DNA of 64,000 nucleotides from Tetradesmus obliquus (lineage: Eukaryota; Chlorophyta; Chlorophyceae; Sphaeropleales; Scenedesmaceae): positions 4,642,001 to 4,706,000 of the forward strand of contig CP126197.1 of the NCBI GenBank assembly GCA_030272155.1. The letters run 5' to 3'. The notes beneath the pieces were generated by a model that was not told the DNA's origin, made no database searches, and was given only the letters and a program-made list of their open reading frames with translations. Of this stretch, positions 46,201 to 57,717 are shown one piece after another. The first letter of the stretch is position 1. Each line of letters starts with the position of its first letter. The position numbers and the translations under genes were made by a program.

Positions 46201-46330
46201 ATGGCCCCACCTCCTCTGAATCGTCTGCAAAGTCTGCTGGGAACACGTCATGCCATTGCTGCCGCTCCTGGAAGTATTTCCATACTCTATGGGCGTGCGG
46301 CTGTGTGGCACTTTGCATCACCAGGTCCAT
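42689..46330 (-). CDS. RlmM-like FtsJ-family RNA 2'-O-methyltransferase (479 aa)
   Basis: SAM-dependent RNA ribose methyltransferase. Seven minus-strand exons: 46330-45798, 45515-45416, 45119-44946, 44598-44227, 43635-43551, 43296-43211 and 42778-42689. They total 1440 nt, in frame. The Rossmann SAM motif is WAIDIGACPGGWTSYLAD. The acidic motif VLAVDPAPL follows, then LLVCDMNDHP (catalytic Asp), and WLILTLKFYGKGREKATMVN supplies the conserved Lys. This order and the DMNDHP/CDM word resemble bacterial RlmM (23S rRNA 2'-O-methylation). The N-terminal ~250 residues are less conserved and include a probable THUMP-like or lineage-specific part. Localisation is not obvious; no clear transit peptide. 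The start ATG at 46330 follows an in-frame stop and has a good context (GCAGCCATGG). Exons 4 and 6 have junction copies in the neighbouring introns. Confidence 0.85.
43330..43440 (-). repeat. Degenerate acceptor-end copies of methyltransferase exon 6
   Basis: Two decayed copies of the exon 6 start lie upstream of 43296: GCCTGCAGGCGGC near 43420 and TGGATCCTCAATCTGAAGTT near 43370 (compare WLILTLKFYG). Confidence 0.6.
43974..44015 (-). repeat. Donor-end copy of methyltransferase exon 4
   Basis: GATGAGGTGCTGGCAGGGCA + GCGG + GTGCGCT repeats the end of exon 4 (QQVDEVLAGQQ; true end 44227), 253 bp downstream. Differences include GAC/GAT, which is synonymous, and CAG/CGG at the last codon. Confidence 0.85.
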
Positions 46331-46989
46331 GGCTGCTGCTAACGCTGCTACTGCCCTGATTGCTGCCGCCAATAGCAATGTCTGTTGCTAGTGCCCCTGC
46401 TACTTGAACATCAGCACTGCACAGCTCCACAAAAAAAGCATAGATGTCTGATCAGCTATGAATGGGCATGCAAGGCTTCTCGCGGACCCTGAAAGGCAGG
46501 GCTACTGCGACTGCTGGTGAACCGTTGAAGCTGCGGGTGAAGCCAACAACGAAGCCACACGCTATTTTTGAGCCATGTACCGTCAATGATTGCAAGTCTT
46601 GCTCTGGCATCATCGGTGTGCTTGACTCAGCTTGGCAAAGGTTCCAGTGCGGCGTTCAAACTCCCCATCAAACCCTAGAGCTCAGCTATGTGGCTTGACC
46701 ATCGATTTCAATGATGCACTTGGCCCTCGCGACTGTTAGAAGCACCATCAGCTGCGCGTCCTAGTTCCAGCATTGCGCTGGCTTGCATGTGTTGCCGTCC
46801 CAACGCCCCAACTTGCTTGGCAAGCAACATTCCTTGATCCATTGATTCCGTTCGCCAGAAACACTGTTCATCGTCGTGTTTCTACGCTTAGTCTGCATAT
46901 GCTTGCCATCACATAGTCACCCACCCAGCTGCTGTCAAGCAGCAGCTTGACCAAATTCTAGCCTAAGGAACTAACACGGTTGGTCAAAG
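46331..46989. promoter_or_regulatory. Divergent promoter, methyltransferase / lectin gene
   Basis: 659 bp between divergent starts. No motif could be assigned with confidence. Confidence 0.45.
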
Positions 46990-49900
46990 ATGAACAAGGT
47001 TCACCATTGGTTCAAACTAATTTTGATAACTACACTTTGTTGGCTCCCTCGTCTGACGCATGGCCAAGGTGAGTGTGGCAACAGTCTACCAGCTCTAGTT
47101 TCTTTTTGCTGACTGCTCTTCAGGGTGATGATCTGCAAAGCCTGCCTGTGCCATTGGCCAATTTTGACCAGCATATATGTTATATCACTGATACTAACAG
47201 GCTATCATGTCGAACTGCATGTGGGCAAGAGACATGTGGGACTCCATCCTGCAGCTGCTGCACACTGTAAACCGTGACGGTGTCCTGCTATCCTGCAAAG
47301 GGCTTCACACTGCTCAAGCCGGTGTACTGCTGTCTGTTGACTGCGCTGCAGGCACATGCAGTCCAGGCTTCTACGTAGTTGACCAGTCATGCCAGGCCTG
47401 CCCTGCTGGCAGCTACTGTGCAGGAGGAGCAGCACCGCCTGTCGCTTGTGGCCCTGGTCTCAAGCATATCATTGCCACTGCTCAAGAAGCAGAACAATGC
47501 GGTGAGCAGACACGTATACAGACTGCCGTGGTGACATGCCATCACAGGGAACAGCCACATGCTTGTATGTAGATTAGCATGCACAGCAAAGTACTGCCCA
47601 GGCTTGCAGGAGAGGGCCACGCCTCTTGCAGTGCTCCAGCTGATGCCTGTGTCTGTTGTGGTGCAGTGACAATGCCCGGCCACGGCTATGCCGTTGTGAA
47701 TGGCACCCCTGTCGGTGAGGTGTGCACGCTGGGCACCTACAACTCAGGGGACAACAAGCTGTCCTGCAAGATGTGCCCCAGCGGCCTGACAACAGCTGAC
47801 AAGGGTTCAACAGATGCCAGCCAGTGCGGTGAGTGTTGCTTGCAGGATTCTGCTTCTCGCCTGGCAACCGTGGTGTCTCACAGTGCGCGCATGCCTGTAT
47901 GTGTTTGAAGCAGAAGCAGCATGCAAGACAGCATGCAAGCGTGTGTTGCGCAGCCTTATGAAGCGCGAGCTCTGCAGCTGCTGCTTGCTGGCGGCCATTC
48001 CTGCATGTGACACAGCCTCTCAGCGTGAGCACAGTGTGAGCTGCATGCGACGGTGCGGACGGTGTTGATGGGTTGCCAATGCTTGCAGGCTCTCCGCAGG
48101 GCTACTACATCGCATCAAACATGATGTTTGGCTCAGTCATCATGCCATGCCCGCTTGGCACCTACCAGCCAGTTGTTGTGGCTACCAGTCAATGTCTGCC
48201 ATGCCCCATGGGCTCCATGACAACACGGACTGCATCCACCAAAGCTACCGACTGCAATGGTAGGGTATCCTAGAGCGAGAGGGCAATGCACGTATTTTAG
48301 CATCCACATCCACTCTGCTGATTCAACGCTGTCCAAGCGCCCTGGAGTGCGTCCTGAGCATCCGCGCAGCACGCCTTACTGCCGGTAGGCTTTTCAAGAA
48401 CTGATCGACTGTACGTTTCTGCCTTTGTGTTGTTGCTTCAAAGTGACGCTGCCTGGCTGGTACATATCCGGCTACATCATGGACGGCACAAACAACACCA
48501 TTGAGCTCTACAGCAACACCAATGGCACGGACACAAACATCACAAGCAACAGCAGTGGTGCAAGTGTTGTATCCTATGAGATTAGCCGCTGCCCTGCCAA
48601 CACATACAACAATGGTGGCAATGTGGCAACCGCATGCACACCATGCCGCAATGGCACAATCACAAGGTTTGACCCCAGCCCGTGGTATGGGTACTACACC
48701 TTGTACAATACTGGCAGCTCAGGCAACACGGAAGACATATGTGGTGAGTGTACATGAACTTCAATGCTGTATGAATTAAATTGCTGCTTGCAACACCAAT
48801 GCTAAGCGTTCCATGCGCGTACGCCATGCTGCTGCTCGGTAGCACGGTCAGCGGCATTGCACCCACCCATGACGCCAAACAGCTTACATGTGGACACGTG
48901 TGCGCTTCTGCGGCACAGCACCTCTGGTGGAGCACCTGCCTGTCGTCAACGTGACTGCTGGCGGCCAGCTGCATGAGTCGTACGCAACATACAGTGGCAG
49001 CAGAACCAGATACCTATGGCGCTGGAACGCAGGCCCAGGTGGATTTGATAATGGGCTGCTCTCTGCTAGCCTGCGGGATGCAGAGGCAAGCTGCACCATG
49101 TTGGGCGGACACCTGCCGTCCCTGCACAGCCTTGCGCAGGCTGAGCACCTGCTGGGTGTGCACAACAGCCTGTGGCCACGCAACTCTGGCTGGTCCAGGG
49201 AGGTTGGCCTGTGGCTGGGCTTCTTTACGCACTTGGGCGGGAATGTTGGTGGCTGCGAATATTACACGGAAGAGATTCAAGGCTGGGGCCAGTACAACCC
49301 ATACAACCAGAACGGGTGGATCATGTCAGTGCCCCCTGAAGAGATTGCTCGGCGCAGCCCACGCGCCTGGAGTGACTGGTCGGCACCCGACTACCCCGGC
49401 ATGCTGTTGTGGAGCCCTCGGTGCGAAGGCCGCGTGTTGAATGTGACCAGAGACGTGGACTCTGGCCGCAACATCACCACCTTCCCCTCACCACGGTACT
49501 ACGGCCGCCCGTACGTCTGCGCATGTGAGCTTGGCGAAATGACTCAGCTGCAGGGACCAGGCAGCTGCGTACTCCTGCATGGTGGCTGCTGCCAGCTGCA
49601 CTGGGCGCTGCAATGCTGATTGTTGCTGCCACGCCCAATGCTCGACTTACCTAGGCCCTACCTGGCCTGCTGCTGCTGCTCTGCTGCTGCTGCTACAGTC
49701 AATTACACACCCTCTGAGGTGGCCTCCAGCAGCCATGCCGTGATGCATGGTGATCGCACCTTCACCCTGTTCACTGCCCAGGCGGACTTTGAAGCAGCGG
49801 CATCCATCTGCGCCAGCCATGGCCTGCAGCTTGCCTCTGCGCACGCTGCTGACGACAATGCCGCACTTGCTGGCCTAGCCGCACAGGACCGCAAGTGGTC

Positions 49901-52900
49901 TGGCGGCCACATTGGCGGCAGCATGCTGCTGGGCCTGCGCTACAACGGCAGCAGCTACGCCTGGCAAGACGGCACTGATGTGGACTGGGCCCCTGATGGC
50001 TTTGACTTGACGCAGCCTCCACCTGCTGCGCCTGTGACAGGCTACAGCAGGCACTGTGTGGTGCTGCTGTCAGATGGCAGCTGGGCACCCATCAGCTGCA
50101 CACGCCAGCCTGCCAGCTTTGCCTGCCAGCGCACAGCATCAGCAGTTGCTGCTGGCGAGTGTCCTCCTGGCTTCTATCTGTCAGATGTTGGCGAGTGCAC
50201 TGTTTGCCCAGCAGGCAGCTGGTGTGAGGGAGGAGCAGCACCAGCCACGCCATGTGCAGAGGGCCTGACTACCATTCTTGCCACTGCAAGTGGACCTGTG
50301 GATCACTGCGGTACGTGTTTCAACAGGGTTGCTCTGTATGCCGGTTATCTTGCAGCGCCAGCGCAAGCTGGCGCATTTTGCTGTTGACAGTGTCAGTTGT
50401 ATGGCTGCAGCCATCAATGGTCAGCACTGCACAGCTGCTACGCATGCCATCAGTGCCGCAGTTTTCTTGTCACCTGCTTTTGTTGCTTCCTGCTCACACG
50501 CTGTACATGTGTAACCAGTGACCAAGCCTGGCTTCGGCTATGTCATCGAGGCCAATGCTTCATATGGCACTGTGTGCCCGGTGGGCACCTACAACAGTGC
50601 AGGGAACAAGCTGCCATGCAGTCCTTGTCCTGGCAGCCTGACAACAGCTGCTGCCGGCTCGTCTGAGGTTGCATCATGCGGTAAGCAGAAGATTAATATC
50701 ATGCTCCTGCTGCACTCAGGCACTAACCGGCTTTCAAATATTGTACATGGGTGGCAGCTTGATATATCGTGCCTCCATGCGGTTGTGCGGTGTACAACAG
50801 TTACCGTATGGCATGCGGTGGCGTGCACATATGCAGGTGCTCAGCAAGGCTACTACATAAACAATGGCGGTAACACAACCTCCACAACATCCATCCTTCC
50901 TTGTGCGGTGGGCACGTACCAGCCAGCAGTTGCGGCCGTGGCGCAGTGCATCGTGTGCCCAATGGGGTCCATCACAATGGCAGGTGCATCAACACAAGCA
51001 AAAGACTGCAACGGTAAGGGGCACAGGGCGATGTTTGGCGCATAGCTGCTGAGCTTTCGCTCAAATCCAACCAGCTTGAAGTCAGACACAGAATCATAAT
51101 GCCAAATTCGACGGCATTGTCTTGCAGCAACACAGTCAATGATGCTTGCTGAAACCTGTATGCTCTGCAGTTACTCTACCTGGCTGGTTTGTGTCTGGCT
51201 ACGCAACTGCTGATGACATCAGCAGCAACAGCACCAGCACCCTCAACAATGAGACCATGCAAAGCCCTTCAGGGTATACATTCAACAGGTGCCCAGCCAA
51301 CACATTCAACAATGGCGGCAATCTTGCCGCATCCTGCGCGGCGTGTCCCAACGGCACGGTAACAAAGTTGGACCCTGGCTCAGAATACAGCTACATGTAC
51401 TACTCTTACTACAATTTGCCAGGCAACACAGAGGATATGTGCGGTGAGTACAGCTCTTGCCAACTGCATGTAGAGCTTGTGACGCATCATGCAGTGAGTG
51501 ATCAGCGAATGTAGTGTGTGCGGTGTTGGGGCAATAGTGCCACGCTGTGTCAAATACCTTCGCCATAACTGCGTCACATGTTGTGTTGGGGTTTGGGGGC
51601 TGGTTTTCAAGCATCGGCAGCTTTTGTGTACGCAGTGCGCGCAGGCCAGGAATGAACTTGACGTCAGGGATGGCCTGTGCACTTCTAACAGCACTTGTCA
51701 GCAGGGTAGCATTGTCTTGTAGACTCATAGCCCTCAGAACCAGTACGTCACTTTATAAGTGCTAGAGTTGTTGTGTATATTGTACACCAGGCTCTGCGTT
51801 CCAGTTTCTGCGATGTGTGCATCACAAACACACAGAATCGTTCCATGTTTGTACACACGTGACCTTGACCAGATTGCCGTTGCACCCTCTTTCTCTCAAT
51901 GACACGGCACTTCTTGCACACAGTTCCGCTACTTGGCCACCTGCCTGTCGTCAACGTGACTGCTGGCGGCCAGCTGCATGAGTCGTACGCAACATACAGT
52001 GGCAGCAGAACCAGATACCTATGGCGCTGGAACGCAGGCCCAGGTGGATTTGATAATGGGCTGCTCTCTGCTAGCCTGCGGGATGCAGAGGCAAGCTGCA
52101 CCATGTTGGGCGGACACCTGCCGTCCCTGCACAGCCTTGCGCAGGCTGAGCACCTGCTGGGTGTGCACAACAGCCTGTGGCCACGCAACTCTGGCTGGTC
52201 CAGGGAGGTTGGCCTGTGGCTGGGCTTCTTTACGCACTTGGGCGGGAATGTTGGTGGCTGCGAATATTACACGGAAGAGATTCAAGGCTGGGGCCAGTAC
52301 AACCCATACAACCAGAACGGGTGGATCATGTCAGTGCCCCCTGAAGAGATTGCTCGGCGCAGCCCACGCGCCTGGAGTGACTGGTCGGCACCCGACTACC
52401 CCGGCATGCTGTTGTGGAGCCCTCGGTGCGAAGGCCGCGTGTTGAATGTGACCAGAGACGTGGACTCTGGCCGCAACATCACCACCTTCCCCTCACCACG
52501 GTACTACGGCCGCCCGTACGTCTGCGCATGTGAGCTTGGCGAAATGACTCAGCTGCAGGGACCAGGCAGCTGCGTACTCCTGCATGGTGGCTGCTGCCAG
52601 CTGCACTGGGCGCTGCAATGCTGATTGTTGCTGCCACGCCCAATGCTCGACTTACCTAGGCCCTACCTGGCCTGCTGCTGCTGCTCTGCTGCTGCTGCTA
52701 CAGTCAATTACACACCCTCTGAGGTGGCCTCCAGCAGCCATGCCGTGATGCATGGTGATCGCACCTTCACCCTGTTCACTGCCCAGGCGGACTTTGAAGC
52801 AGCGGCATCCATCTGCGCCAGCCATGGCCTGCAGCTTGCCTCTGCGCACGCTGCTGACGACAATGCCGCACTTGCTGGCCTAGCCGCACAGGACCGCAAG

Positions 52901-55900
52901 TGGTCTGGCGGCCACATTGGCGGCAGCATGCTGCTGGGCCTGCGCTACAACGGCAGCAGCTACGCCTGGCAAGACGGCACTGATGTGGACTGGGCCCCTG
53001 ATGGCTTTGACTTGACGCAGCCTCCACCTGCTGCGCCTGTGACAGGCTACAGCAGGCACTGTGTGGTGCTGCTGTCAGATGGCAGCTGGGCACCCATCAG
53101 CTGCACACGCCAGCCTGCCAGCTTTGCCTGCCAGCGCACAGCATCAGCAGTTGCTGCTGGCGAGTGTCCTCCTGGCTTCTATCTGTCAGATGTTGGCGAG
53201 TGCACTGTTTGCCCAGCAGGCAGCTGGTGTGAGGGAGGAGCAGCACCAGCCACGCCATGTGCAGAGGGCCTGACTACCATTCTTGCCACTGCAAGTGGAC
53301 CTGTGGATCACTGCGGTACGTGTTTTAACAGGGTTGCTCTGTATGTCGGTTATCTTGCAGCGCCAGCAAATGCTGGCGCATTCTGCTGTTGGAAAACAGC
53401 TGTCACGACAGTGCTTTTTGGTATGGCTGCAGCCATCAATGGTCAGCACTGCACAGCTGCTGCACATGCCACCAGGGCTGCTTCATCAGTGCCGCAGTGT
53501 TCTTGTCACCTTGATTTCTGCTGCCTGTTGAAACGCTGTATAACCAGTGACCAAGCCTGGCTTTGGCTATGTCATCGAGGCCAATGCCACATATGGCACT
53601 GTGTGCCCGGTGGGCACCTACAACAGTGCAGGGAACAAGCTGCCATGCAGTCCTTGTCCTGGCAGCCTGACAACAGCTGCCGCCGGCTCATCTGAGGTCG
53701 CGTCATGCGGTAGGTTTGTCACCTACACAACACTCCAGAAGCACTGCTGTACTAGTCCCAGTGTGCGATGTGTTGTGATTGTGTAAAAAGCACAACGGGG
53801 TTGCTACCAGGACTCAGCAGAACACAACAACCACACAACAAGCTGCTGCCTGCAACCGTTGGTGTCTGCAGGGGCTCCAAGGGGCTACTATATGTCCAGC
53901 AACTTTTCAGCGAACGCAACAACCAGTGGTGTTTCACCCTGTGCTGTCGGCACATACCAGCCTGAAGTCGCAGCAGTGACACAGTGCATTAGGTGCCCTA
54001 CTGGCTCGACGACAGTGGCAATCGCGTCGACACAAGGACACCAATGCAATGGTAAGCCTCTTCAATGTTCCAATTACATGCATCATGCATAGGTGACAAT
54101 GAATGAATGAATGAGCTACGCGTGGTGTGTTGAAACTCGCCACCCGCGTAAGTTAAGGGAGGGGGTGTGTGTGACGATGAGGATTAGGTGACAAGTACAT
54201 TATGTTGCAGCCGTATGCGTCAGCCACACATTGATCAATTCAACGTGCTACAGTAGGATGTTGCTGAGACACAACGGCATCAGCTGTGATTGCTGGAGGC
54301 CCCCTTGTATTGTCCAATGTTCCCCGTGCAGGGCTACTGTGTGAGTGACTGCTGATGCCCTGACTGCTCTTCTGCTTGTTGCAGTGACCCTGCCTGGGTG
54401 GTACATGTCTGGGTTTGCCAATCACAGTCAGGTTGACAGCACGATGAACAACACCATGATTTTCCTCAACGCATTCGCATATGTGTACGATCGCTGCCCC
54501 GTTAACACATACAACAATGGCGGCAACCTTGCTACGTCGTGCCTTCCTTGCCCAAATGGCACGATCACCAGATTTGACCCTTCTTTGGGGTATTACATGT
54601 ATGGCAGTGACACTGGCAACACAGAAGATATGTGCGGTGAGACATTTCGCTGCATAGATTCAACGAGCGTGCAGCTTAGCATGTATGGACGTTGTGCAGT
54701 TGAAATTGTTGCGAGTCTGTGAAAGAAGACACACAACACTTCTGACATCAAACATTGATTGTTGTTGTGTGCTTTGCTCCAGGACCCCTGGCGGAGCACC
54801 TGCCTGTCGTCAACGTGACTGCTGGCGGCCAGCTGCATGAGTCGTACGCAACATACAGTGGCAGCAGAACCAGATACCTATGGCGCTGGAACGCAGGCCC
54901 AGGTGGTTTTGACAATGGGCTGCTCTCTGCTAGCCTGCGGGATGCAGAGGCAAGCTGCACCATGATGGGCGGCCACCTGCCGTCCCTGCACAGCCTTGCG
55001 CAGGCTGAGCACCTGCTGGGTGTGCATAACAGCCTGTGGCCACGCAACTCTGGCTGGTCCAGGGAGGTTGGCCTGTGGCTGGGCTTCTTTACGCACTTGG
55101 GCGGGAATGTTGGTGGCTGCGAATACACAGAAGAGATCCAGGGCTGGGGCCAGTACATGTACAACTCGTACAACTCTGGCAACTTGCTGAGCATGCTGTC
55201 ACAGGATCCCAGTACGTCTCCGCTGGTTGCACTGGTGCTTGCAAAGTTAAGCCCACGCGCCTGGAGTGACTGGTCGGCACCCGACTACCCCGGCATGCTG
55301 ATGTGGAGCCCTCAGTGCGAAGGCCGCGTGCTCAATGTAACCAGGGACACTGACTCAGCGCGCAACATCACCACCTTCCCCTCACCGCGGTACTACGGCC
55401 GCCCGTACGTCTGCGCATGTGAGCTTTGCGGAATTGATTAAGCTGTACGGGGCAGGCAGCTGCGCATTTCATCAGCCTGGCTGCCGTCAGCTGCGCTGAG
55501 CACAGAACTGCTGATTGTTGCTGCCACGCCCACTGCTGAACTTACACAAGCCCTACCTGGCCTGCTGCTGCTGATCTTCTGCTGCTGCTGCTGTTACAGT
55601 CAACTACACACCCTCTGAGGTGGCCTCCAGCAGCCATGCCGTCATGCATGGTGATCGCACCTTCACCCTGTTCACTGCCCAGGCGGACTTTGAAGCAGCG
55701 GCATCCATCTGCGCCAGCCATGGCCTGCAGCTTGCCTCTGCGCACGCTGCTTACGACAATGCTGCACTGGCTGGCCTGGCCGCACAGGACCGCAAGTGGT
55801 CTGGCGGCCATCTTGGCGGCAGCATGCTGCTGGGCCTGCGCTACAACGACAGCAGCTATACCTGGCAGGACGGCACTGAGGTTGACTGGGCGCCTGACGG

Positions 55901-56531
55901 CTTTGACCTAACCCAGCCCCCGCCACCTGCACCTGTGACAGGCTACAGCAGGCTCTGCGTGGTGGTGCTGGCGGATGGCACCTGGACACCCATCAGCTGC
56001 ACGCGCCAGCCTGCCAGCTTTGCCTGCCAGCGCACACCTGAAGGGTGGTCATACCAGGCGGTGGCATGGGACAACGCCTATGAGTCACAGTGCCCAACTG
56101 AAACATACATCACAGCATCTGCCCTTGGCCAGCCTGTGAAGATCCTACTACGAACTTACACGCCTGCAAACGGCAGCACATATGCCAACATCAGGGTTGT
56201 GATGGATCCTCAAAACGATTGTGCATTGCAGGCAATGGGGTACAGCTACTGGTCTACTGCGATGATACCTTTGAACCCTGTGGCGCGCCTACCTTCGTAC
56301 ACATACACATTCCCTGCCCCTGGGGATGCTGGCACTTCAGCAGACCACTGCGCTGTCACAGCAGTTTTCAGGCCTGCGTTTGGCACGACTGCACTCCTCT
56401 ATGCCCGCATAGCACAGGTGCATGCGGGGACATTTTTGGAGATCCTTGGCAGAGTACGCCTGGCTAGTGGTGTTGCCCAGCCTGTACGGGGTGCTGTCAA
56501 GTTTTTGTCCAAAGTGACTGGCTCTGTATGA
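46990..56531 (+). CDS. Secreted Cys-rich / C-type-lectin-like modular protein (2023 aa)
   Basis: Extracellular adhesion or wall protein; ligand unknown. Seventeen exons: 46990-47068, 47352-47501, 47667-47828, 48089-48259, 48444-48743, 48919-49524, 49699-50310, 50519-50680, 50837-51013, 51171-51443, 51924-52529, 52704-53315, 53548-53709, 53872-54051, 54385-54636, 54783-55418 and 55600-56531. The sum is 6072 nt, exactly in frame. Exon 1 is a signal peptide (MNKVHHWFKLILITTLCWLP). Module A is GCC2/GCC3-like (CPPGFYLSDVGECTVCPAGS). B is VT[MK]PG.GY.V...CPVGTYNS. C is GYY....C.VGTYQP. D is VTLPGWY...CPANTYNNGG...NTEDICG. E is a lectin-like domain with WSDWSAPDYPGM and ending YVCA. F is a second one (DFEAAASICASHGLQLASAH to SFACQR). 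The order is A-BCDEF-A-BCDEF-A-BCDEF-tail, three units. No transmembrane segment was seen. N-glycosylation sites are frequent. All introns are phase 1. Confidence 0.85.
48936..50320 (+). repeat. Lectin-domain duplication, copy 1
   Basis: About 1.38 kb covering most of exon 6, its intron and exon 7 is repeated 3005 bp downstream with no difference that I could see, intron included. Flanking modules are clearly diverged. Confidence 0.93.
51941..53325 (+). repeat. Lectin-domain duplication, copy 2
   Basis: Matches 48936-50320. After the exon 12 donor the two copies begin to differ (TTTCAACAGG/TTTTAACAGG), and they diverge fully within about 150 bp. Confidence 0.93.
54790..56040 (+). repeat. Lectin-domain duplication, copy 3 (diverged)
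   Basis: The first ~340 bp are almost identical to copies 1 and 2. The middle (QYMYNSYNSGNLLSML...) is different and longer, and the second lectin domain shows scattered changes. It ends in a unique C-terminal tail instead of module A. Confidence 0.9.
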
Positions 56532-57717
56532 AGGCAGTTCCATTCAGTACACGCATCAGGCAAGCAGAGTCTTCACATCTTCACAACGTCAATCTTTGAA
56601 ATGCATTTTGACCTCAGAGATGGTCTTGGTCACGTGATTGCATTACCATCAACCTACAAGTTGTGGTTGTGAGCATAGACTTCCAAGCAGGTCATAAAGG
56701 AGCCTTGGTATTCGTGAAGCTGTTGGGTGGCAATGCTTTGCATGTGCCCTGCCTGGGGTAGGTGCAATCAGTTGTAGCGCATGAAGACCGTAAATCGTTG
56801 CTTCAAATCAAATAAATGCATGTGAGCGTTGGACTGCACTGGCTCTTGTTCTGTTCTTCTTCAGCACACATTCATGGCGCGAATGCATACGGCTTAGCAT
56901 ACAAGACACAGGGGTGTCTTGATACCTAAATACAGTATTTGCATCAATGTGCTCATAAGTGCATCATCATGAAAGTTGTCTTTCAGCTGCATTGTTGCTG
57001 CTCGGCCAACCCAAGTGCTGTGGTGCGCCATGCTGCATGAAGTTGTTTGAGAGTAGCGCCCTTCAAAGGGCTAGCCCAGCGCTGTGGGTGTACCGCCCCT
57101 GCAGCCATCATGATCATAGTTGTTACCTGTGGCATCGAATCATCATTCAAATCTTGCCTCGTTTGATATGTTACGTTCCTGATCATAGTCAGTTCTTGTG
57201 CTCCACAAGGCAAGCATATTGACCCACAGTGTGGTGTTGCTCATGCATCGAGTTCACCAGAACTCTGCATCAGCAATCAATCAGGCAGCTGTTGTACTTG
57301 GTATGGCTCTGTTTGGCACGCGTGTTCATCACCTACGCATGCCTTGCAGCAGCAAAAGGCCATGCTGCTGCCGCACCTTCCAGAAAGACAGCATGCAGCT
57401 GGCCTACGTGGCAGCACTCAGTGTTGTGCAGCAGTTGTTACTGGTGTGTCACAAGTCACGTGCCAGGCACTGCGCCCTGTCAGCAGGTGCTCTGTTTCGC
57501 ATTGCGACTTCGTCGCACATTGATGTGCTGGTACGTACAGCAGCACATGTAACTTATGCCTGCAAGTACATGTGAGCATTGCAGAATGGCTCCATTTCGC
57601 GGCAAAGCCCGCTTCGTGCGAAAACACTTCAGTGCAACAATTGATGGAGTTTAAACAAAGCAATATACTGACAAGCATCTTTAACTTTAAGGTGGAGTCG
57701 AGCTTCTCGTCCTGAGC
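56532..57717. other. Intergenic, lectin gene to SHIPPO gene
   Basis: No gene supported. It contains the 3' UTR of the lectin gene (AATAAATGCATG near 56810) and the upstream region of the next gene. Confidence 0.55.

Noticed and set aside
49525..49619. Read-through C-terminus after lectin domain E (stop at 49617-49619)
   Set aside because: A canonical GTGAG donor at 49525 and the phase-1 match to the next exon explain the region better. The same arrangement recurs in copies 2 and 3.
50837..53325. Treating the lectin region as three separate genes
   Set aside because: All exons join in phase 1 without a stop and only the first unit has a signal peptide, so one 17-exon gene is simpler.
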